Assembly (NCBI RefSeq): GCF_019645815.1
Contig: NZ_CP080997.1
Coordinates: 558,001-622,000 of the forward strand
DNA: 64,000 nucleotides
Direction of reading: 5' to 3'
Source of the DNA: Mycolicibacter heraklionensis
GTDB taxonomy: Bacteria; Actinomycetota; Actinomycetes; Mycobacteriales; Mycobacteriaceae
Shown: positions 8,017 through 16,986 of the stretch, in pieces
How the letters are laid out: every line of letters begins with the position of its first letter
Position numbering within the stretch: position 1 is the stretch's first letter
The notes under the pieces: generated by a model
The model's input: the letters and a program-made list of their open reading frames with translations, nothing else
Database searches by the model: none
Told to the model about the DNA's origin: nothing
Position numbers and translations under genes: made by a program

Positions 8017-9303
8017 ATGTCGACCGTTGGCACGCCCAAGAGCCCCGAGCAGATCCAGCACGACTGGGACCACAACCCGCGCTGGAAGGGCGTCACTCGC
8101 ACCTACACCGCCGAGGACGTCGTCGCACTGCAGGGCCACGTCGTCGAGGAGCACACCCTGGCCCGTCGCGGCGCCGAGGTGCTCTGGGAGCAGCTGCACG
8201 ACCTGGACTACATCAACGCCCTCGGTGCGCTGACCGGCAACATGGCCGTCCAGCAGGTCCGGGCCGGCCTGAAGGCCATCTACCTGTCCGGGTGGCAGGT
8301 CGCCGGTGACGCCAACCTGTCCGGGCACACCTACCCCGACCAGAGCCTGTACCCGGCCAACTCGGTGCCCCAGGTGGTGCGCCGGATCAACAACGCGCTG
8401 CTGCGTGCCGACGAGATCGCCAAGGTCGAGGGTGACACCTCGGTGGACAACTGGCTGGCCCCGATCGTGGCCGACGGTGAGGCTGGCTTCGGTGGCGCGC
8501 TCAACGTCTACGAGCTGCAGAAGGCGATGATCGCCGCCGGTGTCGCGGGTTCGCACTGGGAGGACCAGCTGGCCTCGGAGAAGAAGTGTGGCCACCTGGG
8601 CGGCAAGGTGCTGATCCCCACCCAGCAGCACATCCGCACCCTGACCTCGGCCCGCCTGGCCGCTGACGTCGCCGACGTGCCGACCGTGGTGATCGCCCGG
8701 ACCGACGCCGAGGCCGCGACCCTGATCACCTCCGACGTCGACGAGCGCGACCAGCCGTTCATCACCGGCGACCGCACCGCGGAGGGCTTCTACCGGGTGA
8801 AGAACGGCCTGGAGCCGTGCATCGCCCGGGCCAAGGCCTACGCCCCGTACGCCGACCTGATCTGGATGGAGACCGGCACCCCGGACCTGGAGCTGGCTCG
8901 CAAGTTCGCCGAGGGCGTCAAGGCCGAGTTCCCGGACCAGATGCTGGCCTACAACTGCTCGCCGTCGTTCAACTGGAAGCAGCACCTGGACGACGCGACC
9001 ATCGCGAAGTTCCAGAACGAGCTGGGCGCCATGGGCTTCAAGTTCCAGTTCATCACCCTGGCCGGCTTCCACGCGCTGAACTACTCGATGTTCGATCTGG
9101 CCCACGGCTACGCCCGCAAGCAGATGAGCGCCTACGTCGAGCTGCAGGAGCGCGAGTTCGCCGCCGAGGAGCGGGGCTACACCGCGACCAAGCACCAGCG
9201 CGAGGTGGGTGCCGGCTACTTCGACCGGATCGCCACCACCGTCGACCCGACGTCGTCGACCACGGCGCTGGCGGGCTCGACCGAAGAGGGCCAGTTCCAC
9301 TAG
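8017..9303 (+). CDS. icl: Isocitrate lyase
   Basis: This 428-residue protein is the short, prokaryotic-type isocitrate lyase (Rv0467). The catalytic loop [11 protein letters not shown] is present at about residues 189-199 with the active-site cysteine, and metal/substrate contacts are seen in [15 protein letters not shown] and in NCSPSFNWK. The enzyme splits isocitrate to succinate and glyoxylate in the glyoxylate shunt. In mycobacteria it also acts as methylisocitrate lyase, needed for growth on fatty acids and propionate. A strong ribosome binding site sits before the start, and fadB2 follows in the same direction. Control by RamB is likely from the upstream site. Confidence 0.97.
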   Translation: MSTVGTPKSPEQIQHDWDHNPRWKGVTRTYTAEDVVALQGHVVEEHTLARRGAEVLWEQLHDLDYINALGALTGNMAVQQVRAGLKAIYLSGWQVAGDANLSGHTYPDQSLYPANSVPQVVRRINNALLRADEIAKVEGDTSVDNWLAPIVADGEAGFGGALNVYELQKAMIAAGVAGSHWEDQLASEKKCGHLGGKVLIPTQQHIRTLTSARLAADVADVPTVVIARTDAEAATLITSDVDERDQPFITGDRTAEGFYRVKNGLEPCIARAKAYAPYADLIWMETGTPDLELARKFAEGVKAEFPDQMLAYNCSPSFNWKQHLDDATIAKFQNELGAMGFKFQFITLAGFHALNYSMFDLAHGYARKQMSAYVELQEREFAAEERGYTATKHQREVGAGYFDRIATTVDPTSSTTALAGSTEEGQFH

Positions 9304-9317
9304 GTCGCTGACCTTGC

Positions 9318-9384
9318 CGCGAGCGTGCGCAGTTGTACGCCCTGACACGGCGTGTTGACGTACAGACACGCGCGCTCGCGCAAG
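9318..9384 (+). repeat. Palindromic intergenic element, copy 1
   Basis: The ~67-base element runs from CGCGAGCGTGCGCAG to ACACGCGCGCTCGCGCAAG. Its two ends are imperfect inverted repeats, so it can fold into a long hairpin. A second copy lies in the opposite orientation at 62282-62348. They share the blocks AGTTGTACGC, GGCGTGTTG and the last 19 bases exactly. Both copies are intergenic. Confidence 0.75.
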
Positions 9385-9410
9385 GGGGGACCGCAAGGGG
9401 GGACCGCAAG
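9379..9410 (+). repeat. 13-base tandem repeat at the element's end
   Basis: CGCAAGGGGGGAC occurs twice in a row (9379-9391, 9392-9404) followed by a third CGCAAG (9405-9410). The array starts with the last six bases of the palindromic element, so it looks like an expansion of the junction between the element and its host sequence. Confidence 0.7.
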
Positions 9411-9420
9411 GAAGAGGTTT

Positions 9421-9495
9421 CCCGCGGTGGAAGTCGGATTGCACCGCGGGGGAGTTGACAGCGCAGGCCCCGTCCAGCCAGCCTGGGCGGGGCCT
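9421..9495 (+). terminator. Two hairpins between icl and fadB2
   Basis: The first hairpin has perfect 9-base arms, CCCGCGGTG (9421-9429) and CACCGCGGG (9442-9450). The second has 13-base arms with one G-T wobble, AGGCCCCGTCCAG (9465-9477) and CTGGGCGGGGCCT (9483-9495). Neither is followed by a T run, as is usual for mycobacterial terminators. They probably reduce read-through from icl into fadB2. Confidence 0.55.
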
Positions 9496-9524
9496 GTTGC
9501 TGGGTGTTGACGGAAAGGGAGACC

Positions 9525-10379
9525 GTGTCGATCCAACGAGTAGGTGTCATCGGAGCCGGGCAGATGGGCGCCGGAATCGCCGAGGTGTCGGCGCGGGCCG
9601 GCGTCGAGGTGAAGGTCTTCGAGACCACCGAGGCACTGGTCACCGCGGGCCGTAACCGGATCGTCAAGTCGCTGGAGCGCGGTGTGAGCGCGGGCAAGAT
9701 CACCGAACGCGAGCGCGACGACGCCGTCGGCAACCTGACCTTCACCACCGACCTCGGCGAGCTGGCGGACCGTCAGCTGGTCATCGAGGCCGTCATCGAA
9801 GACGACACCGTCAAGTCGAAGATCTTCGCCGAGCTGGACCGGGTGATCACCGACCCCGACGCCGTGCTCGCGTCGAACACCTCGTCCATCCCGATCATGA
9901 AGATCGCCGCCGCCACGGCGAACCCGCAGCGGGTGCTGGGCCTGCACTTCTTCAACCCGGTTCCGGTGCTGCCGCTGGTCGAGCTGGTCAGCACCCTGGT
10001 CACCGACCCGAGCGCCGCCGACCGCACCGAGGAGTTCGCCAGCGCGGTGCTGGGCAAGCAGGTCGTGCGCTGCTCGGACCGGTCCGGCTTCGTGGTGAAC
10101 GCCCTGCTGGTGCCCTACCTGCTGTCGGCGGTCCGGATGCTCGAGTCCGGATTCGCCACCGTCGAGGACATCGACAAGGCGATCGTCGCCGGGCTGTCGC
10201 ACCCGATGGGCCCGCTGCGGCTGTCCGACCTGGTCGGCCTGGACACCCTCAAGCTGATCGCGGACAAGATGTACGAGGAGTTCAAGGAGCCGCTCTACGC
10301 CGCGCCGCCGCTGTTGCTGCGCATGGTCGAGGCCGGCCAGCTGGGCAAGAAGTCCGGCCGGGGCTTCTACACCTACTAG
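9525..10379 (+). CDS. fadB2: 3-hydroxybutyryl-CoA dehydrogenase
   Basis: This 284-residue protein is a single-domain 3-hydroxyacyl-CoA dehydrogenase (Rv0468). It begins with the NAD(P)-binding motif GVIGAGQMGAGIAE (residues ~5-18). The catalytic histidine is in GLHFFNPVPVL and the conserved glutamate near it; the C-terminal helical domain includes GRGFYTY at the end. It interconverts acetoacetyl-CoA and 3-hydroxybutyryl-CoA in fatty-acid turnover. The GTG at 9525 follows the ribosome binding site GGAAAGGGA; the ATG-like extension to 9504 is less likely. Its stop overlaps by four bases the stop of the convergent gene at 10376. Confidence 0.93.
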   Translation: MSIQRVGVIGAGQMGAGIAEVSARAGVEVKVFETTEALVTAGRNRIVKSLERGVSAGKITERERDDAVGNLTFTTDLGELADRQLVIEAVIEDDTVKSKIFAELDRVITDPDAVLASNTSSIPIMKIAAATANPQRVLGLHFFNPVPVLPLVELVSTLVTDPSAADRTEEFASAVLGKQVVRCSDRSGFVVNALLVPYLLSAVRMLESGFATVEDIDKAIVAGLSHPMGPLRLSDLVGLDTLKLIADKMYEEFKEPLYAAPPLLLRMVEAGQLGKKSGRGFYTY

Positions 10380-10819
10380 TGCGTCGGCGTCACGCCGAAC
10401 GCGGCCCAGCAGGGTTTGCCCTCCATGGGGGAGTCGAACGGCGTTGCCGTCCGGGTCAAACCCTCCGGCGGTATGAGGGTGGGAACCCCGTTGAAGATGA
10501 CGCATCTCGTGTTGGTGATGAGGTCCTGCGGTGGGCGGTCACCGGCCGGGTTGTTCTGACCGTTCTGGCCGGCGGCGCGGGCGGCCTGGTCGGCGGCGCT
10601 CTGGGCCTCGCCGACGACACGGTTGGCGATACCGGCGCCGCACGCCTGCGGGTCCTGTGGTTGACCCTGGTCGCCGCCCGCGCAGGCGTCCTGTCCCTGC
10701 CCGGGCGGCTGTTCCGGGTCGTCCGCGCTGGCCAGTGGCGGACAGCTCAAGATTGCTCCGGCGGCGATCAGTGCCGACAAGATCGTCTTGGCGGTCAGTC
10801 GGTAGCCCGTTGTGGCCAT
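10376..10819 (-). CDS. Exported proline/glutamine-rich protein
   Basis: This 147-residue protein has an N-terminal signal peptide (hydrophobic residues ~11-26, ending ASA before DDPEQ). A low-complexity region rich in Gln, Pro, Asp and Ala follows, with two cysteines (DACAGG and QACGAG). A C-terminal segment has two more cysteines (NTRCVIF and KPCWAAF). It sits at the position of Rv0471c. No enzymatic motif is visible. The four cysteines suggest a disulfide-stabilised secreted protein. Its promoter should lie in 10820-10964, where I see no other feature. Confidence 0.65.
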   Translation of the reverse strand: MATTGYRLTAKTILSALIAAGAILSCPPLASADDPEQPPGQGQDACAGGDQGQPQDPQACGAGIANRVVGEAQSAADQAARAAGQNGQNNPAGDRPPQDLITNTRCVIFNGVPTLIPPEGLTRTATPFDSPMEGKPCWAAFGVTPTH

Positions 10820-10964
10820 GGTGAGGCACCTGCCTTCCCTCGATAGGACTTCGCGTCACAACTGGTCGGTTCTGACGACCCGCTTGCGACGGTAGGAGAT
10901 TGCGCCGCCAAGAGATACAGGGATTTCCCTGGTAATTGGCAGTGCCTGATGGGGCGAGGCCGGG

Positions 10965-11687
10965 TCAGCGGGCAGACTGCGCGCTGGCCGCCCGCCGCCA
11001 CGGCAGTATCGGTGACGGGTGCGGGCCGGCGTTGAACTTCTCCAGCGATCCGCCCACCTCGACGATTCCGCACAGCGCATTCCAGGTCATCATCGTCAGG
11101 TAGTCGATCAGGTCGTCGGCGCTCATCCGCGGGTCCAGCAGCCACGAGTGGGTGGCCAGCTGCACTCCGCCGACGGTCATGTACGACCACGGCTCGACCC
11201 CGCGGGTGTCCATCCCGACCACGCTCATTCGGCGGCGCAGCATCACCGCGAGCATCCGGGCGATGATGCGCTCGGAGTCGGCGATCACCTTGCTCTTGCT
11301 GGCCGAGCTGTTGGCCATCACGAACCGGTACGGCTCGGGTTCGTTGGCCACGGTCTGCACGTACACCCGGATGATCTCGCGGACAAGGTCGAACCCGTCC
11401 AGGTTCGCCGACAGCGCCGCCGCCATATTCGGGATCAGCGTGCTCTGCGCGAAGCGCATCATCACCGCGGTGGTGAGGTCGTTCTTGTCGACGAAATACC
11501 GGTACAGGACCGTTTTGGACACGCCGATCTCCGCGGCGATCTCGTCCATGCTCACGTAGCGGCCGCGGCGCCGGATCGCCTCGATCGTCCCGTCGATGAG
11601 GTCATTGCGGCGGTCGACCTTGTGCTGGTGCCAACGCCGTTTGCGACCGTCGGTCTTGGCGGTGCCGGCCTGGAGCTGCTCTGCCAC
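10965..11687 (-). CDS. TetR-family transcriptional regulator
   Basis: This 240-residue protein is the likely orthologue of Rv0472c. The DNA-binding helix-turn-helix is MDEIAAEIGVSKTVLYRYFVDKNDL (residues ~47-71), followed by a helical ligand domain. I chose the GTG at 11687 because the family starts close to the KTDGRKRRWH block; the frame is open from a TTG at 11741. A perfect palindrome lies 65-81 bases upstream (11752-11768), between this gene and the divergent DUF445 gene. It is the natural candidate for its operator. The ligand is unknown. Confidence 0.88.
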   Translation of the reverse strand: MAEQLQAGTAKTDGRKRRWHQHKVDRRNDLIDGTIEAIRRRGRYVSMDEIAAEIGVSKTVLYRYFVDKNDLTTAVMMRFAQSTLIPNMAAALSANLDGFDLVREIIRVYVQTVANEPEPYRFVMANSSASKSKVIADSERIIARMLAVMLRRRMSVVGMDTRGVEPWSYMTVGGVQLATHSWLLDPRMSADDLIDYLTMMTWNALCGIVEVGGSLEKFNAGPHPSPILPWRRAASAQSAR

Positions 11688-11751
11688 TATCGCGCGTTCC
11701 CATTCACTAGACGCAATAGATAATACGGGCTGGTCCAGCAAACTTTGTGGT

Positions 11752-11768
11752 CCGGTAACAGTTACCGG
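11752..11768. promoter_or_regulatory. Palindromic operator between the TetR gene and the DUF445 gene
   Basis: CCGGTAAC-A-GTTACCGG has perfect 8-base arms around one central base. It sits in the divergent promoter region (11688-11833) of the TetR regulator and the membrane protein gene, as expected for an autoregulatory TetR site that may also control the neighbour. Confidence 0.65.
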
Positions 11769-11833
11769 TGGTTTAGCGAGGCTCGCCGGAGGCGAGGCGA
11801 AGCTGAAACCGCCGCATATCCCCCGCCGCGCAG

Positions 11834-13186
11834 ATGGCGGATGATGGTGGGGTGGTGCATCCAGAGAACCAGTCGAGTTGGCCCGGTGCCGCGCAAACCG
11901 TGCAGTCGTTGGCGGAGTCGTTCGCAGACGCCGATCCGGCCGCGGATGCCGTGCGGTTGCGGGATCTGCGCCGCATGAAAGTGGTGGCGCTGAGTTTCCT
12001 GCTCGGCGCCACGGTGGTCTTCCTGCTGTGCCGGTGGGCGCAGGCGGACGGCGCGGCTGCGACGTGGGTGGGCTACGTCGGCGCCGCAGCGGAGGCCGGC
12101 ATGGTCGGCGCGCTGGCCGACTGGTTCGCGGTCACCGCACTGTTCAAGCATCCGCTGGGGATCCCCATCCCGCACACCGCGATCATCAAGCGCAAGAAGG
12201 ACCAGCTCGGGGAGGGCCTGGGCACCTTCGTGCGGGAGAACTTCCTGTCGCCACCGGTGATCGAGACCAAGCTGCGCGATGCGCAGATCGCCAGCCGGGT
12301 GGGTAAATGGTTGTCGGAGCCCGTGCATGCCGAGCGGGTGGCCGCCGAGACCGCGACCGTGTTGCGGGTGCTCGTCGAACTGTTGCGAGACGAGGAGATC
12401 GCCTACGTCATCGACCGGATGATCGTGCGTCGCATCGCCGAACCCCAGTGGGGACCGCCGGTCGGCCGGATGCTCGGCACCCTGCTCGCCGAGCGTCGGC
12501 AGGAGGCGTTGCTGCAGCTGCTGGCCGACCGGGCCTTCCAGTGGTCGCTCAATGCCGGTGAAGTCATCCAGCGGGTGGTGGAGCGGGACTCACCGACCTG
12601 GTCGCCGCGGTTCGTCGACCACTTGGTGGGCGACCGGATTCACCGCGAGCTGATGGACTTCACCGACAAGGTGCGTCGCAATCCCGACCATGAACTGCGC
12701 CGCAACGCGACTCGCTTCCTGTTCGAGTTCGCCAACGATCTGCAGTTCGACCCGGCGACCATCGCGAAAGCGGACTCGGTCAAGGACCAGGTGATGGCGC
12801 GCGACGAGGTCGCCAAGGCGGCGGCGACGGCGTGGGCGACGCTCAAGCGGTTCGTGCTCGAAGGCGTCGATGATCCGTCCGGAGCCCTGCGGACCCGCAT
12901 CGCCGCTGCGGCAGTGCAGATCGGCGAGTCGCTGCGCGACGACGTCGAACTCCGAGACAAAGTGGACAACTGGATCGTGCGGGCCGCGCAACACCTGGTT
13001 GCCCAGTACGGGGTGGAGATCACCGCGATCATCACCGAGACCATCGAGCGCTGGGATGCCGCCGAGGCGAGCCGGCGCATCGAGCTGCACGTCGGGCGTG
13101 ACTTGCAGTTCATCCGGATCAACGGCACCGTGGTCGGCTCGCTGGCCGGCCTGGCGATCTACGCCATAGCCCAACTTATGTTCTGA
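11834..13186 (+). CDS. DUF445 membrane protein
   Basis: This 450-residue protein matches Rv0473. A transmembrane helix follows the N-terminal ~45 residues (VVALSFLLGATVVFLLCRW), and a second hydrophobic, conserved region contains VGALADWFAVTALFKHPLG, the hallmark of DUF445/YjiN proteins. A long helical soluble region follows, with a C-terminal hydrophobic helix (VVGSLAGLAIYAIAQLMF) that probably inserts in the membrane. The biochemical role of the family is not known. It is divergent from the TetR gene and shares the palindromic operator region with it. Confidence 0.85.
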   Translation: MADDGGVVHPENQSSWPGAAQTVQSLAESFADADPAADAVRLRDLRRMKVVALSFLLGATVVFLLCRWAQADGAAATWVGYVGAAAEAGMVGALADWFAVTALFKHPLGIPIPHTAIIKRKKDQLGEGLGTFVRENFLSPPVIETKLRDAQIASRVGKWLSEPVHAERVAAETATVLRVLVELLRDEEIAYVIDRMIVRRIAEPQWGPPVGRMLGTLLAERRQEALLQLLADRAFQWSLNAGEVIQRVVERDSPTWSPRFVDHLVGDRIHRELMDFTDKVRRNPDHELRRNATRFLFEFANDLQFDPATIAKADSVKDQVMARDEVAKAAATAWATLKRFVLEGVDDPSGALRTRIAAAAVQIGESLRDDVELRDKVDNWIVRAAQHLVAQYGVEITAIITETIERWDAAEASRRIELHVGRDLQFIRINGTVVGSLAGLAIYAIAQLMF

Positions 13187-13191
13187 CCTGC

Positions 13192-13222
13192 GCTAGCAAG
13201 TGCTTGCAAAAGTTAGCACTAG
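13192..13222. promoter_or_regulatory. Repeat-rich promoter region of the HTH gene
   Basis: The stretch GCTAGCAAGTGCTTGC and, after AAAA, GTTAGCACTAGC forms an imperfect inverted repeat directly upstream of the small HTH gene. It could be an autoregulatory site for that Xre-type protein. TTAGCACT resembles a CIRCE half-site, but the second half is missing. Confidence 0.35.
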
Positions 13223-13273
13223 CCAGTATCGTGGCACGTGTCAGCAGTCGCCAGTCCACGAAAGGGGTCAGCG

Positions 13274-13666
13274 GTGTCGCAGGACGACAAGCTCGCCGCA
13301 GTGGTCTCCACGGCAGCGGCAGATATCGGTAGCTTCATCCGGGCCCAGCGCGAAGCCGCGCAGGTGTCCATGCGCCAGCTGGCCGACAAGGCCGGCGTCA
13401 GCAATCCGTATCTGAGCCAGATCGAACGTGGACTGCGCAAGCCTTCTGCTGATGTCCTCAACCAGATCGCTAAGGCCCTAAGGGTTTCCGCCGAGGTGCT
13501 CTACGTCCGGGCGGGAATCTTGGAGCCGAGCGAGAAGAGCGAGGTCCGTGACGCGGTCATTGCCGATGCGGCGATCACGGAACGGCAAAAGCAGGTTCTG
13601 CTCGACATCTACACCTCCTTTGTCCAGCAGAACGAAGCCGACGGTGAGGAGACGCCACCTGACTGA
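13274..13666 (+). CDS. Xre-family regulator upstream of hbhA
   Basis: This 130-residue protein corresponds to Rv0474. The helix-turn-helix occupies residues ~35-75 (MRQLADKAGVSNPYLSQIERGLRKPSADVLNQIAKAL, given here only as the segment's ends MRQLAD and IAKAL) and is followed by an acidic helical tail. The GTG at 13274 is preceded by AAAGGGG at seven bases; a GTG at 13238 would add twelve residues. In M. tuberculosis the gene is adjacent to hbhA, as here, with 61 bases between them. Regulation of hbhA or of RNA polymerase genes has been proposed for this family; the sequence alone cannot decide that. Confidence 0.85.
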   Translation: MSQDDKLAAVVSTAAADIGSFIRAQREAAQVSMRQLADKAGVSNPYLSQIERGLRKPSADVLNQIAKALRVSAEVLYVRAGILEPSEKSEVRDAVIADAAITERQKQVLLDIYTSFVQQNEADGEETPPD

Positions 13667-13727
13667 TCCTCTTTCGTTCTCCTGACCGAATCACCTACGC
13701 ACGATTTCAACCCGAAAGGAACCCGAC

Positions 13728-14342
13728 ATGGCTGAGAACCCGACCATCGAAGAACTGAAGGCCCCGCTGCTCGCCGCGATCGGCGCCGCTGACCTGGCCC
13801 TGGCTACCGTGACCGACCTGGTCTCCAACCTGCGCGAGCGCGCCGGTGAGGCCCGCGAGGACGCCAGCACCCGGGTCGAGGAGAGCCGCGCTCGCCTGAC
13901 CAAGCTGCAGGAGGAGCTGCCCGAGCAGTTCGCCGAGCTGCGGGAGCGCTTCACCGCCGAGGAGCTGCGCAAGGCCGCCGAGGGCTACGCGGAGGCTGCC
14001 AGCGAGCGGTACAACGACCTGGTGGCGCGCGGTGAGGCCGCCCTGGTCCGGCTGCGCAGCCAGTCCGGTCTGGATGACGCGTCCGCGCAGGTGGAGGGCT
14101 ACGTCGACCAGGCCGTCGAGCTGACCCAGGAAGTGCTGGGCAACGTCGCGTCGCAGACCCGTGAGGTCGGCGAGCGTGCCGCCAAGCTGGTCGGCATCGA
14201 GCTGCCCAAGAAGGACGAGCCCGCGCCGGCCCCCGCCAAGAAGGCTCCGGCCGCCAAGAAGGCCCCGGCCGCCAAGAAGGCTCCGGCGAAGAAGGCTGCT
14301 CCGGCCAAGAAGGCTCCGGCCAAGAAGGTCACCCAGAAGTAG
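13728..14342 (+). CDS. hbhA: Heparin-binding haemagglutinin
   Basis: This 204-residue protein is the HBHA adhesin (Rv0475). A short hydrophobic N-terminal helix is followed by a long coiled coil (about residues 30-145, many Glu/Arg/Leu heptads). The C-terminus is made of lysine/alanine/proline repeats (KKAPA and KKA units, residues ~162-204). In M. tuberculosis these repeats bind heparan sulfate on epithelial cells and their lysines are methylated. The protein is surface-exposed and has also been linked to lipid inclusions. The start is supported by GAAAGGAA a few bases upstream. The presence of the full repeat tail suggests an intact adhesin. Confidence 0.96.
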   Translation: MAENPTIEELKAPLLAAIGAADLALATVTDLVSNLRERAGEAREDASTRVEESRARLTKLQEELPEQFAELRERFTAEELRKAAEGYAEAASERYNDLVARGEAALVRLRSQSGLDDASAQVEGYVDQAVELTQEVLGNVASQTREVGERAAKLVGIELPKKDEPAPAPAKKAPAAKKAPAAKKAPAKKAAPAKKAPAKKVTQK

Positions 14343-14385
14343 TCGCAGTTCGACGCCCGGGACGGTGCCCGCCTAGGCTTGCAGC

Positions 14386-14667
14386 GTGATCGCTGCGAAC
14401 CTGGTGGGTACCGTCCTTTTCGTTTTGCAGATCGCCGTTTTCGCGACGTCGGTGTACGCCTTCGTCCACGCGGCGATGCAACGTTCCGATGCCTACACCG
14501 CCGCCGACAAGCTCACCAAGCCGGTCTGGCTGGTGATCCTGGGGGTGTGCGGGCTGCTGGCACTGGTGCTGCAGGTGATGGGAATGGCGATCGCGGCCTG
14601 CGCGGCGGGGGTGTACCTGGTGGACGTGCGGCCCCGACTTCTTGAGGTCCAGGGGAAGTCCCACTAG
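14386..14667 (+). CDS. DUF2516 membrane protein
   Basis: This 93-residue protein corresponds to Rv0476. It has two or three hydrophobic helices: [21 protein letters not shown] (ends VGTVL and YAFV), then [16 protein letters not shown], then a short third segment. A conserved loop [10 protein letters not shown] lies between the first two. It starts with GTG at 14386. It precedes the exported DUF2599 protein by four bases and deoC, so the three probably form one transcript. Its function is unknown. Confidence 0.8.
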   Translation: MIAANLVGTVLFVLQIAVFATSVYAFVHAAMQRSDAYTAADKLTKPVWLVILGVCGLLALVLQVMGMAIAACAAGVYLVDVRPRLLEVQGKSH

Positions 14668-14671
14668 CGCC

Positions 14672-15079
14672 ATGCTGCGTTCGTTCGTCCTTGCGGCCTT
14701 GGGTGCCGCGGCCACCGTGTTGTGCGCGGCGCCGGCCACCGCCGACACTGGATTGGCCGGCTACGTCGACCACACCGAGTGGGTCAGCTACGACGGCCGG
14801 TTGAGTCTGCGGGTGTACCCGACCCCGTCCGCGCGGGCGGCGGCCCTTCGGCTCGACGCCGGCGCTGTGGGTGACCAAGCTTGGCGAGAGGTGCTGGCCA
14901 GTGCTCCCGACGCCGATACCCCCGGCATGCGCGACCAGTTTCTCTGCCACTGGAGCTATGCCGAGTTCGCCCGGCCCGGCAAGACCAGCTGGAATCTGGA
15001 GCCGTGGCGGCCCGTCGTCGACGGCGTGACCATGCTCGAGTCCGGCTGCAACCCGGGCGCCGCCGAGGAGGCATTCTGA
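14672..15079 (+). CDS. Exported DUF2599 protein
   Basis: This 135-residue protein corresponds to Rv0477. It has an N-terminal signal peptide ([17 protein letters not shown], cleavage expected after ATA before DTG). The mature domain contains the DUF2599-type pattern [10 protein letters not shown], a conserved W in DQAWREV, and two cysteines (FLCHWSY and ESGCNPG) that probably pair. The ATG at 14672 begins the signal peptide. Its stop overlaps the deoC start (TGATG), indicating coupling. The function is unknown; the paired cysteines fit a periplasmic or secreted location. Confidence 0.8.
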   Translation: MLRSFVLAALGAAATVLCAAPATADTGLAGYVDHTEWVSYDGRLSLRVYPTPSARAAALRLDAGAVGDQAWREVLASAPDADTPGMRDQFLCHWSYAEFARPGKTSWNLEPWRPVVDGVTMLESGCNPGAAEEAF

Positions 15080-15771
15080 TGTCGCTGACGACCGGGCGCC
15101 GGTGGCGCCGTGACCAGGTGGCGCGCATGGTCGACCACACGCTGCTCAAACCCGAAGCGACCGCGGCCCAGGTCGCGGCCGTGGTCGCCGAGGCGGCCGG
15201 ACTCGGCGTCGCCGCGGTCTGTGTGTCGCCGTCGATGGTGGCCATAGCGGCTGGGGCCAACCCCTCCAGTGTCCCGATTGCCGCGGTCGTGGGATTCCCG
15301 TCCGGCAAGCATCTGTCGGTGGTCAAAGCCCAGGAGGCGGCACTGGCCGCCGCCGACGGGGCGGCTGAGATCGACATGGTTATCGACGTCGGTGCGGCGG
15401 TGGCAGCGGATTTTGCCGCGGTGGGCGCCGACATCGCGACCGTGCGCGCCGCGGTGCCCCAGGCGGTGCTCAAGGTGATCGTCGAATCCGCCGCGCTGCT
15501 GGAGTTCGCCGGTGACGCCGCCCTGGTCGCTGCCTGCCGGGCCGCCGAAGATGCCGGGGCGGATTTCGTGAAGACCTCCACCGGATTTCATCCGTCCGGC
15601 GGGGCGAGCGTGCACGCGGTGTCGCTGATGGCCGACACGGTCGGTGGCCGCCTAGGGGTCAAGGCCAGCGGCGGCATCCGCAGTGCGGACGATGCGCTGG
15701 CGATGATCGAGGCCGGGGCGACCCGGCTGGGGCTGTCCGGCACGCGGGCGGTGCTCGACGGACTGGGGTAG
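15079..15771 (+). CDS. deoC: Deoxyribose-phosphate aldolase
   Basis: This 230-residue protein is a class I DeoC aldolase (Rv0478). It begins with the conserved [12 protein letters not shown] and contains VGFPSGKH. The Schiff-base lysine lies in [10 protein letters not shown] (about residue 161) and the proton-relay lysine in VKASGGIRS near 190. It cleaves 2-deoxyribose-5-phosphate to glyceraldehyde-3-phosphate and acetaldehyde in deoxynucleoside salvage. It is translationally coupled to the exported protein upstream. The next gene, a calpain-like protease, interrupts the order expected from M. tuberculosis. Confidence 0.95.
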   Translation: MSLTTGRRWRRDQVARMVDHTLLKPEATAAQVAAVVAEAAGLGVAAVCVSPSMVAIAAGANPSSVPIAAVVGFPSGKHLSVVKAQEAALAAADGAAEIDMVIDVGAAVAADFAAVGADIATVRAAVPQAVLKVIVESAALLEFAGDAALVAACRAAEDAGADFVKTSTGFHPSGGASVHAVSLMADTVGGRLGVKASGGIRSADDALAMIEAGATRLGLSGTRAVLDGLG

Positions 15772-15780
15772 CGCGGCTGG

Positions 15781-16986
15781 GTGACTACCCAAGCCGGCGG
15801 ACCGTCGATAACCTTTGCGGCTATGCCCGATGTGCGTGGTGCGTTCGCCGACGCCGCGCGTGCGCGCGAGCAGGATTTGGCGCAGCGCCTGGCGACGTCC
15901 GTCGAGGTGGACCGGGCATTCGCCGAGGCGTTGCGTGGGGCCTGCCGAAAGACGGTGTGGGGACGCCGGCGCCTTGACGCCATTGAGGTCGAGATCAGCG
16001 ACGTGGTGGCCCGGCAAGACGTACTCGGCCTCGACACCCCCGCGGGCGCTCGGCAGTTCCAGGCCTTCCTCGCCGCCAAGGCCAGGGATATCCACCTGGT
16101 GGTGGACGAGGTCTGGACCGACAGCAAGAGCAGGGCGGGGCTGCTGCAGTCGCTGCGGTACCCGATGCGCGACGGCGCGCCCCTGTCGCCGCCCCCGATC
16201 GACACTCTCGGCGGCGAACACCGGTGGACCGACCGAGACCTCTACCCTCACGACCCGACTGCCGCGGACGTGAAGCAGGACAGCGTCGGGGACTGCTACC
16301 TGGACGCCACCATGGGCGCCATCGCCAATGCCAACCCGCAGTGGATCAAAGATCGCATTCATTTCGACGACCAGACGGGGACTTTCGACGTCACCCTCTG
16401 GGATGGCCACGAGTGGAAGCACATCGACGTCACCCAGGCCGACCTCGACGCCGACATCAGACACAACGGCGCGAGTTGGCTCGACAATGGCCGACCCGAC
16501 GCCGCGCTGTGGCCGGCGGTGTTGGAGTCGGCGTACGCCAAACTCAAATACCCGGGAACGGATCTCGCCGATGCGCTCGGCAACGAAGCGGGAATCGGGC
16601 AGGGCGGCTACGCCAAGGATGCGCTGGAGGCGCTGACCGGCAATCGCGGCACCGTCATCAAGCCGGAAAACGTCTGGTTCACGAATCAGCATATCGACCA
16701 AGCGATTTCCGGGGCTCTGGCCACTCATCAGCCCGTGACTGTCTCGACGACACCGGAAGGATCGCCGTTGACGCAGAGTCATGTGTATGTGGTCGAAGGC
16801 ATCAGCGGCACCGGCAGTGACGCCATGGTGACGCTGCGGAACCCGTGGGAAACCAACACCGGCACCCCGATCGATACCCCCGATGCACTGGTCACCGTTC
16901 GGCTCGGCGACCTTATCGGGTCCGGTCTGCCCGGCCCCCTCGGCACCCACCCGATGGCATGCGTCAACATCGGTTCACTCGGATGA
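15781..16986 (+). CDS. Calpain-like cysteine protease with mycobacterial N-terminal domain
   Basis: This protein of up to 401 residues has two parts. Residues ~15-135 are helical (GRRRLDAIEVEIS, LDTPAGARQFQAFLAAKARDI) and recall, from memory, the DUF4226 domain of mycobacterial ESX-associated proteins. Residues ~150-400 resemble the calpain protease core. The catalytic cysteine would be in DSVGDCYLDATMGAIA (near residue 179), the histidine in QSHVYVVEGI (near 337) and the asparagine in TLRNPWE (near 357). The cytoplasmic calpain fold is rare in bacteria and is often found in secreted effectors. There is no signal peptide. The GTG at 15781 or the ATG at 15823 could be the start. The next gene overlaps it by four bases. 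Confidence 0.7.
   Translation: MTTQAGGPSITFAAMPDVRGAFADAARAREQDLAQRLATSVEVDRAFAEALRGACRKTVWGRRRLDAIEVEISDVVARQDVLGLDTPAGARQFQAFLAAKARDIHLVVDEVWTDSKSRAGLLQSLRYPMRDGAPLSPPPIDTLGGEHRWTDRDLYPHDPTAADVKQDSVGDCYLDATMGAIANANPQWIKDRIHFDDQTGTFDVTLWDGHEWKHIDVTQADLDADIRHNGASWLDNGRPDAALWPAVLESAYAKLKYPGTDLADALGNEAGIGQGGYAKDALEALTGNRGTVIKPENVWFTNQHIDQAISGALATHQPVTVSTTPEGSPLTQSHVYVVEGISGTGSDAMVTLRNPWETNTGTPIDTPDALVTVRLGDLIGSGLPGPLGTHPMACVNIGSLG

Noticed and set aside
7507-9444. Reverse frame of 645 codons covering icl
   Set aside because: Antisense to an intact isocitrate lyase; no recognisable domain.
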